DNA of 64,000 nucleotides from Streptomyces capitiformicae (GCF_002214185.1 NZ_CP022161.1:2541767-2605766), one strand, 5' to 3'; shown: positions 34,054 through 42,505, counted from the stretch's first letter. Notes: a model not told the origin generated them from the letters alone. Translations and numbers: made by a program.

Positions 34054-34956
34054 ATGAGTACAGACATCGTTGTCGGCTGCCCTCCGCGCGGCCGACGTAC
34101 CAGAACGACCATCGCAACCGCCGGCGCGGTACTGCTCGCGCTGTTCCTGACCCTGCTCAGCCCCCTCGGCACCGCGAAGGCCTTCGCGATCGACGACGCG
34201 AACGACGTCAACTGGGACATCAGCGGCGGCCGGAACAGCTACCAGCAGATGATCAACGATGTCCGAGGCCGGGTCGGCGATCAGATCCTCTACGGCAACG
34301 GCTCGCCGGGGACGGTGCGGGCCACCGAACGCACCGCCGACTACTTCCTCGTCAACGTCCACGACGGGCCGAACCTGCTGACCCGGATCGTCATCAACGC
34401 CCAGAACCTGTATGTGCAGGGCTACTACAGCCCCCGCGACCACACCTACCACTACACCCGGGACGCGAGTCTCCAGGACGTGAACTGGTTGCCGTCCTCG
34501 TCCACGGAACCGAACTACGCAGCGAAGCTCCCGTTCTCGGGCAGCTACGCCGAAAGCGATGGCCTGCTCGCCTACGGCGGCCAGACCAGGCGGGACCCGA
34601 TGTTCGCCACCTTCCCCGCCCGGGACAACGCGAACGTGCTCTCCGACCCGAACGCCGCGAACAGCCGCAGGGCCCAAGCACTTCTGTGGTTCGTGGAAGC
34701 CATCTCCGAGGGCGCCCGGTTCAACGCCATCTCCGACCGGATCATCAACGCCTGGACCGACAGCTGGGGATACCACTTCGATGCCGACGACGAGAGGCTG
34801 GTAACCAGCTGGCAGACGATCGGCGACACCTTCCAGCAGCGACTCGAGGGCCGCCCTGTGGCTCCGCCCGCCCCGATCGGCCGGTACGACTTCAGCACCT
34901 ACGCCAACACCGCGGCCATCATCTGCCTGATGCTCTGGTGGTCCCCCACCTCCTGA
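34054..34956 (+). CDS. Secreted ribosome-inactivating protein (rRNA N-glycosidase fold)
   Basis: The protein has 300 residues; the ATG follows AGGAGAAGCAC. A signal peptide (basic RRTRTT, hydrophobic core, GTAKA, cleavage near residue 43-45) precedes a RIP domain. Landmarks of ricin A/Shiga A align in order: Y120 in NLYVQGYY (ricin Y80), Y165 in LPFSGSYAES (ricin Y123), E219 and R222 in EAISEGARFNAI (ricin E177/R180) and W253 in SWQTIGDTFQ (ricin W211). Family role: removal of the sarcin-ricin-loop adenine from large-subunit rRNA. Export suggests a foreign ribosome as target; no B chain is present. It is of the same type as the S. coelicolor RIP SCO7092. Activity is inferred. Confidence 0.87.
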   Translation: MSTDIVVGCPPRGRRTRTTIATAGAVLLALFLTLLSPLGTAKAFAIDDANDVNWDISGGRNSYQQMINDVRGRVGDQILYGNGSPGTVRATERTADYFLVNVHDGPNLLTRIVINAQNLYVQGYYSPRDHTYHYTRDASLQDVNWLPSSSTEPNYAAKLPFSGSYAESDGLLAYGGQTRRDPMFATFPARDNANVLSDPNAANSRRAQALLWFVEAISEGARFNAISDRIINAWTDSWGYHFDADDERLVTSWQTIGDTFQQRLEGRPVAPPAPIGRYDFSTYANTAAIICLMLWWSPTS

Positions 34957-35022
34957 CCGGCAGACAGCCTCTCGGCCCAGCACCAGCATCGCGATCCGCG
35001 CACGGGACGGCCTGATGCACCG

Positions 35023-35067
35023 GCCCTCGGACGGCCCACCGGAGAACACCGGTGGCCGCCCGAGGGC
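35023..35067 (+). terminator. Hairpin terminator after the toxin gene
   Basis: Arms GCCCTCGG-ACGGCCCACCGG and CCGGTGGCCGCCCGAGGGC pair almost completely around AGAACA. It lies 66 bp after the ribosome-inactivating protein stop. The rest of 34957-35175 shows no gene. Confidence 0.75.
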
Positions 35068-35175
35068 GCTTCCGTGCGATGCCAGGCGGTGCACCATGTC
35101 CGCCGAAAACGAGTACGGCCACTCCAGTGACGCAGCAGGCAACGTTCTCCCTGAGCGGCCTGCGACGATGGCTCC

Positions 35176-35508
35176 ATGGACGAGGAAGTCATTCCCATTC
35201 TTCGCGTCGAGAACGCTGCGGCGGCGGTCACCTGGTACGAGCGACTTGGCTTCGCCAAGCAGTGGGAGCACCGCTTCGAACCGGGACTTCCCGCGTTCGT
35301 CGAGGTCGCCCGGGGCGGGATGCGGTTGTTCTTGTCGGAGCACAAGGGCGATGCCCGACCCGACACGTTGGTCTACCTCCGCGTTCGTGATGTCGAGGCC
35401 ATCGCCTCCGAGTTCGGTGTGCAGGCGAAGGACGCTCCGTGGGCGCGTGAGATCGAGCTTCGCGACCCTGACGGCAACCGGCTGCGGATCGGCACGCCAA
35501 CGGAATGA
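35176..35508 (+). CDS. VOC-family protein (glyoxalase/bleomycin-resistance type)
   Basis: The protein has 110 residues with two beta-alpha-beta-beta-beta modules: IPILRVENAAAAVTWYERLGF at the start and REIELRDPDGNRLRI at the end. One ends in a metal-ligand-like Glu. The Gly-rich GGMRLFLSEHKGD hairpin is typical of bleomycin-binding relatives. It may bind a small molecule or protect against an antibiotic. It is a single gene. Confidence 0.85.
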   Translation: MDEEVIPILRVENAAAAVTWYERLGFAKQWEHRFEPGLPAFVEVARGGMRLFLSEHKGDARPDTLVYLRVRDVEAIASEFGVQAKDAPWAREIELRDPDGNRLRIGTPTE

Positions 35509-35537
35509 CACTCACCGGCACGCCCGGCAGAGAAGCT

Positions 35538-35725
35538 GTGCTGGTGGCTGAGCGAGTACGCGCCCGCGAGATCGATGACGACGAGGGGAGGCGCCTGCTG
35601 CGGATCATCCGCAGAGGCAGCGGGTCGGTGGTGACCTGGCGGCGGGCGCAGATGGTGCCGCTGTCCGCGCAGGGCATGCCCATGGCGAAGATCACCGACG
35701 TGACGTTCACCAGCGACGGCCGGGG
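35538..35725 (+). pseudogene. N-terminal scrap of an IS630-family transposase
   Basis: About 62 residues (VAERVRAREIDDDEGRRLLR, then WRRAQMVPLSAQGMPMAKI and TDVTFTSD) match the N-terminal helix-turn-helix region of Streptomyces IS630 transposases. The similarity ends at about 35725, and the DDE catalytic domain is absent. I find no terminal repeats around it. Confidence 0.72.
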
Positions 35726-35781
35726 GTCGAAGGGGCACAGCCCTTGGGGGATGGGGCGGGTAGGGGCGGCAGGGGCGAACC

Positions 35782-36507
35782 CTAGGCCGCCAGATCCCGC
35801 TCCTCCGCCGAGGCCGCCTCGACCCGCGCCCCCGGAATCACCGCCCGCTCTCCCTCTCGCCCCCGAGCAGCCACGACCCACCCCACCCGAGGCGACCGCT
35901 CGACCGCCTTCATCACCGGCGTCAGCAACGCCATGGCGAGCGGCGACAGCAACAACGCCACAGCCGTCCCCAGCGCGAACCCACCGATCACGTCCGTCGG
36001 ATAGTGCACACCCATGTAGACCCGGATGAACCCGCCGAGCAGCCCGATGACCAGCCCGACAAGCCCGAACTTCCGGTTGGCGACGAACAGCCCCACCGCC
36101 ATCGCCATGATCAGGGTCGCGTGGTCACTCACGAACGAGTAGTCGGTCTTGCCGGCGACGAGCACCTCCAGCCCCTCATGGTCGAGAAAGGGCCGGGGCC
36201 GCTCGACGAACCCGCGTATCGGCACGTTGATCAGTACGGCGATCCCGGCGGCCAGCGGTGCCCACACCAACGCGGCCACGGACGAGGCGGCATCCTCGCC
36301 ACCCCGCTTCCGTACACCCCACCAGCACCACACGATCAGCAGCACCATGGCGAACAGGAGCCCGTACTCACCCACGAACTCCATGACCCGGTCGAGCCAC
36401 GCGGGCGCGTCCTTGGCCAGACCATTGATGTCGTACAGCAGCTCGACGTCGGGATTCGATCCGGAGGATTCAGCGGCAAGTGCGGCATGCGCGGCGAGTC
36501 CAGCCAT
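35782..36507 (-). CDS. PAP2-family membrane phosphatase
   Basis: The protein has 241 residues and about six helices. The phosphatase motifs are VERPRPF (motif 1, lacking the usual leading Lys), FVSDHA (motif 2 with catalytic His) and RVYMGVHYPTDVIGG (motif 3). Substrates in this family are undecaprenyl diphosphate or phosphatidic acid at the outer face of the membrane. The last 35 residues are a charged tail. It lies upstream of the wall hydrolase gene on the same strand, but 265 bp with direct repeats separate them. Confidence 0.9.
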   Translation of the reverse strand: MAGLAAHAALAAESSGSNPDVELLYDINGLAKDAPAWLDRVMEFVGEYGLLFAMVLLIVWCWWGVRKRGGEDAASSVAALVWAPLAAGIAVLINVPIRGFVERPRPFLDHEGLEVLVAGKTDYSFVSDHATLIMAMAVGLFVANRKFGLVGLVIGLLGGFIRVYMGVHYPTDVIGGFALGTAVALLLSPLAMALLTPVMKAVERSPRVGWVVAARGREGERAVIPGARVEAASAEERDLAA

Positions 36508-36603
36508 CGTGCTGCGGCCCTTTCGTCATCGTTCCCGCGACCGCACCCGTACGTGCGCCGCGTTTTTGCCACCCCCGTGGTGTTTCGTAGTGCTTCCGCA
36601 TAC

Positions 36604-36639
36604 GCGTCAACGCGCTACGTATGCGTCAACGCGCTACGT
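36604..36639. repeat. Two 17-bp direct repeats, 19-bp period
   Basis: GCGTCAACGCGCTACGT occurs at 36604-36620 and 36623-36639, with GCGCTACC starting a third partial unit. It is located between the PAP2 start and the wall hydrolase stop, so it may hold the PAP2 promoter operator. Confidence 0.7.
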
Positions 36640-36772
36640 GGCGCTACCTCAAAAGGAACGCACACTCCCCTTCAATGCGTTCCACCCTCCACCGAATGAT
36701 CACTCAGACGTTATCGAAGAGAGACACATCGCCGCAGCTCAGGGCAGGGATTCACGGAGAATTACGGCCCCG

Positions 36773-37774
36773 TCAGACCGTCGTGGGGAGCGCTTTCGCG
36801 CCATCTTCGGTGACCCGGGTGGCACCAAAGTAGTCAGGGGTATCAATCGGACTAAACCGGATAACCGCACCGGTGCGCGGCGCGTCAATCATGTATCCGC
36901 CTCCCACATAAATCCCGACGTGCCGAATGGCGCGGGAGTTGGTGAGGTCGTCCGAGAAGAACACGAGATCCCCCGGCAGCAACTCGTCCCTCGACGGATG
37001 CGGCCCGGCGTTGTACTGATCGTTCGCGACGCGCGGCAGCGTGATCCCCACGCTCTCGTACGCGGCCTTCGTCAGCCCCGAGCAGTCGAAGCGTCCGCCC
37101 TGTTCAGGGGTGCCATTGCCGCCCCACAGATAGGGCGTCCCGAGCTTCGTCTGCGCGAACGCGATGGCCCCGGCCGCCTGCTCGCTCGGATCGACCCGAG
37201 TCGTCGGCGCCGCGAAACTCTCCTGCAGGGTCGTGATCGTCTTGACGTAGTTCTGGGTCTCCTTGTACGGCGGGACACCCCCGTACTTGATCACGGCGTA
37301 CGCGCCCGCGTTGTAGGAAGCGAGCATGTTCGCGGTCGGATCACCGGGTACGTCCTTCACGTACGACGCGAGCTTGCAGTCGTACGAAGCGGCCGATGGA
37401 ATCGCGTCATTCGGGTCCCAGACGTCCCGGTCCCCGTCACCGTCCCCATCCAGCCCGTGTGTGGCCCAGGTCCCTGGAATGAACTGAGCGATCCCCTGCG
37501 CGGCGGCGTGACTCTGCGCCTGCGGATTGAACCCGCTCTCCTGGTACAGCTGCGCGGCCAGCAACGCGGGATTGATCGCGTCGCACAGATTGCCCCACTT
37601 CTGTACGAGTGCCTGGTACGCGGCGGGTACGGCCCCCTTGGCCAGCCCCACGGCCTTTCCCGCGACCCCATTGGCAAGATTCCCGGCGACCATGTACACG
37701 CCGACGACAAGCAGCATCACGAAGCTGAGCCCGGCACCGACAACGGCGCCGACCGCGATCCACGCCTTACGCAC
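36773..37774 (-). CDS. Lytic transglycosylase plus NlpC/P60 peptidase
   Basis: The protein has 333 residues from the GTG at 37774, the start with GAGGGG at proper spacing. One N-terminal membrane helix is followed by an SLT goose-lysozyme-like domain (about 60-185: LYQESGFNPQA with catalytic Glu, GIAQFIPGTW, MLASYNAGAYAV). An NlpC/P60 domain follows (about 215-333: FDCSGLTKAAY with nucleophile Cys, RHVGIYVGGG with His). It cuts both glycan and peptide bonds of peptidoglycan. This two-domain wall hydrolase is the usual VirB1-like part of actinobacterial type IV systems such as the set at 53.8-61.1 kb. Confidence 0.92.
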   Translation of the reverse strand: MRKAWIAVGAVVGAGLSFVMLLVVGVYMVAGNLANGVAGKAVGLAKGAVPAAYQALVQKWGNLCDAINPALLAAQLYQESGFNPQAQSHAAAQGIAQFIPGTWATHGLDGDGDGDRDVWDPNDAIPSAASYDCKLASYVKDVPGDPTANMLASYNAGAYAVIKYGGVPPYKETQNYVKTITTLQESFAAPTTRVDPSEQAAGAIAFAQTKLGTPYLWGGNGTPEQGGRFDCSGLTKAAYESVGITLPRVANDQYNAGPHPSRDELLPGDLVFFSDDLTNSRAIRHVGIYVGGGYMIDAPRTGAVIRFSPIDTPDYFGATRVTEDGAKALPTTV

Positions 37775-37846
37775 CGTCAACCGCCCCTCACCGCCCAGCA
37801 GTCCGCCGCCAGTCAGTGTAGAGCGGACCGCCCCACCACGGAATGA

Positions 37847-38269
37847 TCACTCGACCGCCCCGCAGTCGACCCACAGCAACTTCCCGCCCTGTGAGACCCC
37901 GAGATCCCGCATCACGGACACCCCCAAGTCCTCGGCACAGGCCCGCACAAGCTGCAACCCCCGCCCGCACTCGGCGTCCGCCGCAGCGGGTACGTCCCTC
38001 TTGAACCCGGCCGGCACCCGCCAGTCCCGATCCCACACGGCCACCCGCAACCGCCCCCCGACCCCGACGACCCGCATCGCGTACTCGTGCCGCGTGTGCT
38101 GATGAGCGTTGGTGAGCAACTCGGTTGCCATCAACTCGGCGAGAGGGATGTGCTGGGTGAGGTCGTGCGCCCCGAGCACGGCCCGGAGGGTGGCACGACC
38201 GACGCCGGGGGAGCGGGGGTCGCGGGGAAGGCGGAGGGTGTAGTTGAGGGACGGGGATACGGTGGCCAT
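37847..38269 (-). CDS. HATPase_c_2 ATP-binding regulatory protein
   Basis: The protein has 140 residues. A GHKL-type ATPase fold like anti-sigma factor kinases: N-box ELLTNAHQHTRHEY, G1 VWDRD, G2 GRGLQLVRACAED. No phospho-acceptor domain is present. It is divergent from the XRE gene, 133 bp apart, as in the many Streptomyces HATPase/XRE-DUF5753/DUF397 sets. In those it may modulate the regulator. Confidence 0.88.
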   Translation of the reverse strand: MATVSPSLNYTLRLPRDPRSPGVGRATLRAVLGAHDLTQHIPLAELMATELLTNAHQHTRHEYAMRVVGVGGRLRVAVWDRDWRVPAGFKRDVPAAADAECGRGLQLVRACAEDLGVSVMRDLGVSQGGKLLWVDCGAVE

Positions 38270-38402
38270 GGAAGTCTCCGGTTACAGAGGGGAGTTGGAC
38301 GACAACAACGTAGCGGCATCGAATAAGCTATTAGTCCCAGCTGGCCAAATCGCTGACTTAACCACCCGTGTGAGTGACACGCGGGGTTCAAGGAGAACGG
38401 CA

Positions 38403-39257
38403 GTGCCCATGAAGAGCACCCCCACCGGCCGCGAGGCCCGGCTGGGGAAGGAACTGCGCAAGCTACGCGAGCGCGCGGGACTGTCTTCGACGGAGGCCGC
38501 GCATCGGCTGGGCATCAAGCAGAACCAGGTCAGCAACACGGAATCCGGTCGCATGGGTGTGAGCCCGGATCGAGTACGCATGCTGGCCAGCCACTACGAG
38601 TGCCCGGACCAGGTTCTCGTCGAGGCCCTCGCCCATATGACTCGCGGCCGCAAGCGAGGCTGGTGGGAGCAGTACCGCGAGCTGCTCCCCGATGCACTCC
38701 TGGATCTGGCCGAACTGGAGCACCACGCCCAGTCGTTGCGCGATTCCATTACGGCCCGGATCCCAGGCCTGCTCCAGACACGTGAATACGCGCTGGAGAT
38801 CTTCCGCCAGGCTGTCACCGAACTCCCGCCGCCCGAGATCGAGCACCGCCTCTCGTTCCGTATCAAGCGGCAGGCGATCCTCTTTCGCGACGGCGACCCG
38901 ACCCCGTACGAAGCGATCATCCATGAGGCCGCCCTGCGCATGAAGGTCGGCGGGCCCACGGTTACCCGACAGCAGCTGCAGCATCTGCTCGACATGAGCG
39001 AACGGGACCACATCACCGTGCGCGCCATCACCTTCGACGCCGGTGCCTACCCGGGGTCCGGACAGTCGATCCACTATGCGCGCGGCCCCGTACCGCAGCT
39101 GGACACCGTCTACCTCGACCAGTCCCACGGCCTGGCGTTCATCGATGCCGAGTCAGAGCTGCACAAGTACCGCACGTTGTTCGACCGGATCGACGCCGTC
39201 ACGCTCGCTCCGGAGAAGACCCGAGACCTCATCCACAACGTGATGCGAGAGCTGTGA
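38403..39257 (+). CDS. XRE-family regulator with DUF5753 (Scr1/WhiJ-type)
   Basis: The protein has 284 residues from the GTG at 38403 with AGGAGA six bases upstream. The N-terminal helix-turn-helix is LRERAGLSSTEAAHRLGIKQ through RMGVSPDRVRM. The C-terminal DUF5753 domain (about 100-284: SITARIPGLLQTREYALEIF, HEAALRMKVGG) ends in DLIHNVMREL. Family knowledge: such regulators act with a small DUF397 protein encoded next to them in a toxin-antitoxin-like manner and affect development and antibiotic production. CCCGTGT and ACACGCGGG half-sites just upstream may be its operator. Confidence 0.9.
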   Translation: MPMKSTPTGREARLGKELRKLRERAGLSSTEAAHRLGIKQNQVSNTESGRMGVSPDRVRMLASHYECPDQVLVEALAHMTRGRKRGWWEQYRELLPDALLDLAELEHHAQSLRDSITARIPGLLQTREYALEIFRQAVTELPPPEIEHRLSFRIKRQAILFRDGDPTPYEAIIHEAALRMKVGGPTVTRQQLQHLLDMSERDHITVRAITFDAGAYPGSGQSIHYARGPVPQLDTVYLDQSHGLAFIDAESELHKYRTLFDRIDAVTLAPEKTRDLIHNVMREL

Positions 39258-39267
39258 AGGGAATGCC

Positions 39268-39528
39268 ATGAACCCCCGCTGGCAGAAGTCGTCGTACTGC
39301 TCCGAGGGCGCCTCCTGCATCCACATAGCCCAAACCTGGCAGAAGTCATCCCATTGCAGTGAAGGCGACTCCTGCGTCCACATATCCACCGGCCCCGCCA
39401 CCATCCACCTCACCGAATCCGCCGACCCCACCCAAGCCATACTCAACGCCACCCCCACCGCCTTCGACGCCCTCCTCCACGTACTCAAACTCGACCTCAA
39501 CCTCGCCAAGGAAGCCCTCCATGTCTGA
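39268..39528 (+). CDS. DUF397 protein with duplicated motif
   Basis: The protein has 86 residues, 10 bp after the XRE gene. The DUF397 core appears twice in a row: RWQKSSYCSEGASCIHIA and TWQKSSHCSEGDSCVHIS. The usual C-terminal WxxF helix is replaced by a different helix (AFDALLHVLKLDLNLAKEAL). It is the likely partner of the DUF5753 regulator. Confidence 0.85.
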   Translation: MNPRWQKSSYCSEGASCIHIAQTWQKSSHCSEGDSCVHISTGPATIHLTESADPTQAILNATPTAFDALLHVLKLDLNLAKEALHV

Positions 39529-39778
39529 CATCCCCCCCGACCTCGAATGGATCCGCGCCGCCCCCGAGGACGCCACCGGCCCCGGCCCCTGGATCGAGCT
39601 GGCCTTCGGTGAGGGGAACGGCGAGGACGACCCGGAGGCGCCCGTCTACATCCGGGAGACGAGCGACCCGGAGAACGTCGTGACGACCAACCGCCGCAAG
39701 TGGGACGCCTTCGTACTGGGCGTACAGGCAGGCGAGTTCGACCACTTCGTGGAGGGCGTGGAAGGCTTCGACAGGTGA
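39521..39778 (+). CDS. Small acidic DUF397-related protein
   Basis: The protein has 85 residues; the ATG overlaps the end of the preceding DUF397 gene by 8 bp. It keeps the DUF397 C-terminal pattern (VYIRETSDPENVVTTNRRKW, then AFVLGVQAGEFDHF) but lacks the SS-C-C half. It is acidic overall. It seems that one DUF397 protein has been split into two specialised genes, or that two copies have diverged. Confidence 0.78.
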   Translation: MSDIPPDLEWIRAAPEDATGPGPWIELAFGEGNGEDDPEAPVYIRETSDPENVVTTNRRKWDAFVLGVQAGEFDHFVEGVEGFDR

Positions 39779-40722
39779 CCGCATTAGACATCGCAGGCCC
39801 CAACTCCCCGTTCCCCAGCCGCCGAGCCCTGCTCACCGCGGGCACCGCGGCCGTGACCGGGGCCGCCCTGGCCCTCGCCTCGGCGGCCCCGGCCCACGCG
39901 ACCCGTGACCGCCGGGCCACAGCGGAGCGACTCCGCGAGCTTGAACGCCAACACGGCGCCCGCATAGGCGCGTTCGCGTACAACGTGGCGACGAAAGCGA
40001 CCGTCACGTACCGCGCGACCGACCGCTTCCCGCTCCTCTCCCTCTTCAAGACGCTCGCGGCGGCGGCGATCCTGCGGGACAAGGACGAGAACGGCGAGAC
40101 GCTCGGGAAACGCATCCACTACACGACGGACGACCTCGTGAAGGCGAACTCCCCGATCACGCAGAAGCCGGAGAACCTGGCCGGTGGCCTGACGGTCGCC
40201 GAACTCTGCGACGCGGCGATCCGGTTCAGCGACAACACCGCAGGCAATCTGCTCCTCCGCGAACTCGGCGGCCCGATCGCGATCACCGCCTTCTGCCGTT
40301 CCCTCGGCGACAGGGCGACCTGCCTGGACCGCTGGGAGCCGGACGTGAACACGGCGGAGCCATGGCGGGTGGAGGACACGACGACCCCGGCCGCGATCGC
40401 GCGGACGTACGGCCGTCTGGTCCTCGGCGACGCCCTGCCGCCCCACGACCGCGACCGCCTCACCGCCTGGCTCCTCGCGAACACGACCAGCGGCGAACGC
40501 TTCCGCAAGGCCCTCCCGCCGGACTGGACGATCGCTGACAAGACGGGCGGCGGCGACTACGGCTCGAACAACGACGTGGGCATCGCCTGGACCCCCGACG
40601 GCACCCCCGTCATCCTGGCGGTCCTGACGACGAAACCGGACCGGGACGCGGCGCCCAACCACCCGCTGGTCGCGGAGACGGCGCGAATCCTGGCGGAGGC
40701 GGTCGTCCAAGGAAGCCGCTGA
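39775..40722 (+). CDS. Class A beta-lactamase, Tat-type signal, TTA codon
   Basis: The protein has 315 residues from the GTG at 39775, overlapping the preceding stop by 4 bp. A signal with SRRALLTAG (twin arginine) ends at APAHA. The active site is complete: S89-x-x-K92 in LLSLFKT, FSDN, the general-base Glu in RWEPDVN and DKTGGG. It should hydrolyse penicillins outside the cell. Codon 4 is TTA (39784-39786), so translation should depend on the bldA tRNA. It is cotranscribed with the DUF397 genes, which is unusual. Confidence 0.93.
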   Translation: MTALDIAGPNSPFPSRRALLTAGTAAVTGAALALASAAPAHATRDRRATAERLRELERQHGARIGAFAYNVATKATVTYRATDRFPLLSLFKTLAAAAILRDKDENGETLGKRIHYTTDDLVKANSPITQKPENLAGGLTVAELCDAAIRFSDNTAGNLLLRELGGPIAITAFCRSLGDRATCLDRWEPDVNTAEPWRVEDTTTPAAIARTYGRLVLGDALPPHDRDRLTAWLLANTTSGERFRKALPPDWTIADKTGGGDYGSNNDVGIAWTPDGTPVILAVLTTKPDRDAAPNHPLVAETARILAEAVVQGSR

Positions 40723-40762
40723 AGGCTGACGCCAACCCCACGGGCACCCGCCGACGCCGGTG

Positions 40763-41563
40763 CTACGGCTTGCGCGCGACCCCGCCGAAGTCGTCGACTT
40801 CGGCGGGCGCCTGCTCGCCGGACCCGGACTGGGCGGGACGCCACCGGGTGACGGAGACGACGCCGGGCTCCAGCAGTTCGAGTCCGTCGAAGAAGCGGGC
40901 GAGTTCCTCGGGGCTGCGGTTGACGCGGGGGTTGTCGCTCGCCTCGTTCCACTGCTCGATCATTTCGCGCATCTGCTGGGGGTTGAGCACCTCGGTGTCG
41001 TCGCACAGCACGAGGTGGCTGCCGGAGGGGAGCGCGCCCATCAGGCGGCCGACGATGTCGTAGACGGTGTCGTCGGTGATGTGGGCGGTGACGCCCAGCA
41101 GGATCAGCGCGACCGGCTGGCTGAAGTCCAGTGTCTTGGCGGCCTGTTGCAGGATGGCCTCGGGGTTGCTCAGGTCGGCGTCGATGTAGTCCGTGGCCCC
41201 TTCGGGTGTGCTGGTGAGCAGCGCCTCGGCGTGGGCGAGGACGACCGGGTCGTGGTCGACGTAGACGATCCGGGTCTCGGGGGCGAGCCGCTGGGCGACC
41301 TCGTGGGTGTTGTCCGCGGTGGGCAGGCCGGTGCCCACGTCCAGGAACTGGCGTATGCCGGCCTCGCCGACGAGGTACTCCACCGTCCGGACGAGAAACG
41401 CCCGCTGTGCCAGGGCGATGTCGAGGATCGCCGGGTTGGCGCCCGCGATCTGGTCGCCGACCTGCCGGTCGATCTCGTAGCAGTCCTTCCCGCCGAGCCA
41501 GTAGTTCCAGATCCGGGCGGAGTGCGGCACGTTGCTGTTGATGAGCGGACGGTCAATGGACAT
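40763..41563 (-). CDS. SAM-dependent methyltransferase, DUF574 type
   Basis: The protein has 266 residues from the ATG at 41563 with GGGGAG upstream. The family N-terminus is NVPHSARIWNYWLGGKDCYEIDR and the SAM motif is QFLDVGTGLPTADNTHEVA. VYVDHDPVV follows. The family is greatly expanded in Streptomyces, and substrates are mostly unknown. It is a single gene convergent with the beta-lactamase. Confidence 0.9.
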   Translation of the reverse strand: MSIDRPLINSNVPHSARIWNYWLGGKDCYEIDRQVGDQIAGANPAILDIALAQRAFLVRTVEYLVGEAGIRQFLDVGTGLPTADNTHEVAQRLAPETRIVYVDHDPVVLAHAEALLTSTPEGATDYIDADLSNPEAILQQAAKTLDFSQPVALILLGVTAHITDDTVYDIVGRLMGALPSGSHLVLCDDTEVLNPQQMREMIEQWNEASDNPRVNRSPEELARFFDGLELLEPGVVSVTRWRPAQSGSGEQAPAEVDDFGGVARKP

Positions 41564-41650
41564 ACGGGCTCCCCGAGTTGGCTTGACGTCATTGCACAAC
41601 GTAGACGGTTGAATCATCAAGCTCTGGGTGGCCCGGGCCTTCACCGCGTT

Positions 41651-42505
41651 CTATTCGCCCCCGACCCGTTTGTGGGCCCGTACGTGCGCCCGTATGCGTG
41701 AGAGAGACACCGTCCGTCGCTCCCGGTCGACTTCCGTGACCATGACCGTCAGCTCGTCGCCGACCTCGACGACACCGTCCGGCGTCTCCACGGCCTCCAC
41801 CGTGAGCTCGCTCAGGTGAACGAGCCCCTCGACCCCGTCGGCGACCTCGACGAAGACACCGAAGGGCACCAGCTTGGTGACCCGCCCCCGCAGGACCCGC
41901 CCCGCCTCGGTCCGGTCGGCGAACTCGCGCAAAGGGTCCGGCCGCATCGCGCGCAGCGACAGCCGGGCCTCTCCATTCGTCGTGTCGAACTGCAGGAACT
42001 CGCAGGTCACCCGCTGCCCGACCCGTACGACATCCGAGGGGTCCTCGAAGTACCGCCAGGAGAGCTCAGGAAAGGTGATGAACCCGACGCCGGGAAAGAC
42101 AGGATGGGCGGGCCCGTCGTCCAGCGCCACGAACACGCCGAAGCTCTCGATCGACGCGACCGTCCCGGCAAGCACGTCACCGAGCCGAAGCCCCTTCAGG
42201 AACGCCCAGAGTTCCGGATGCCCGGTGGCGGCCAGCGAGAGCCGGACCTCGCCCTCGTCCGGATCGACGGCAGTCACCTCTGCGGTGATCCGCCGCCCGA
42301 CTTCCAGAGCCTCGTCCCGGGACCGGCCGCCCCACGGCACGTCCAACGGCCCGATCGCCCCCAGCGGACGCGAAGGAAAGCCGTCCAGAACGACCGCCGC
42401 CCCGTGCGAACGCGTCACCCCCGTGATGACCCCACTGCACAGGTCGCCGACACGAATCCCCGCCAGAAAGCCCCGGACAGCACCCTCGTCACTCACCCCT
42501 CTCAT
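41651..42505 (-). CDS. Protein with S1 RNA-binding domains
   Basis: The protein has 284 residues from the ATG at 42505, which overlaps the SRPBCC gene end by 17 bp. It holds three S1/OB modules: GDLCSGVITGVTRSHGAAVV (diverged), GDVLAGTVASIESFGVFVAL and GRVLRGRVTKLVPFGVFVEV with VHLSEL. The last two resemble ribosomal protein S1 repeats. It probably binds RNA or ribosomes. Longer frames upstream give an artificial Arg-rich stretch and were rejected. Confidence 0.87.
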   Translation of the reverse strand: MRGVSDEGAVRGFLAGIRVGDLCSGVITGVTRSHGAAVVLDGFPSRPLGAIGPLDVPWGGRSRDEALEVGRRITAEVTAVDPDEGEVRLSLAATGHPELWAFLKGLRLGDVLAGTVASIESFGVFVALDDGPAHPVFPGVGFITFPELSWRYFEDPSDVVRVGQRVTCEFLQFDTTNGEARLSLRAMRPDPLREFADRTEAGRVLRGRVTKLVPFGVFVEVADGVEGLVHLSELTVEAVETPDGVVEVGDELTVMVTEVDRERRTVSLSRIRAHVRAHKRVGGE

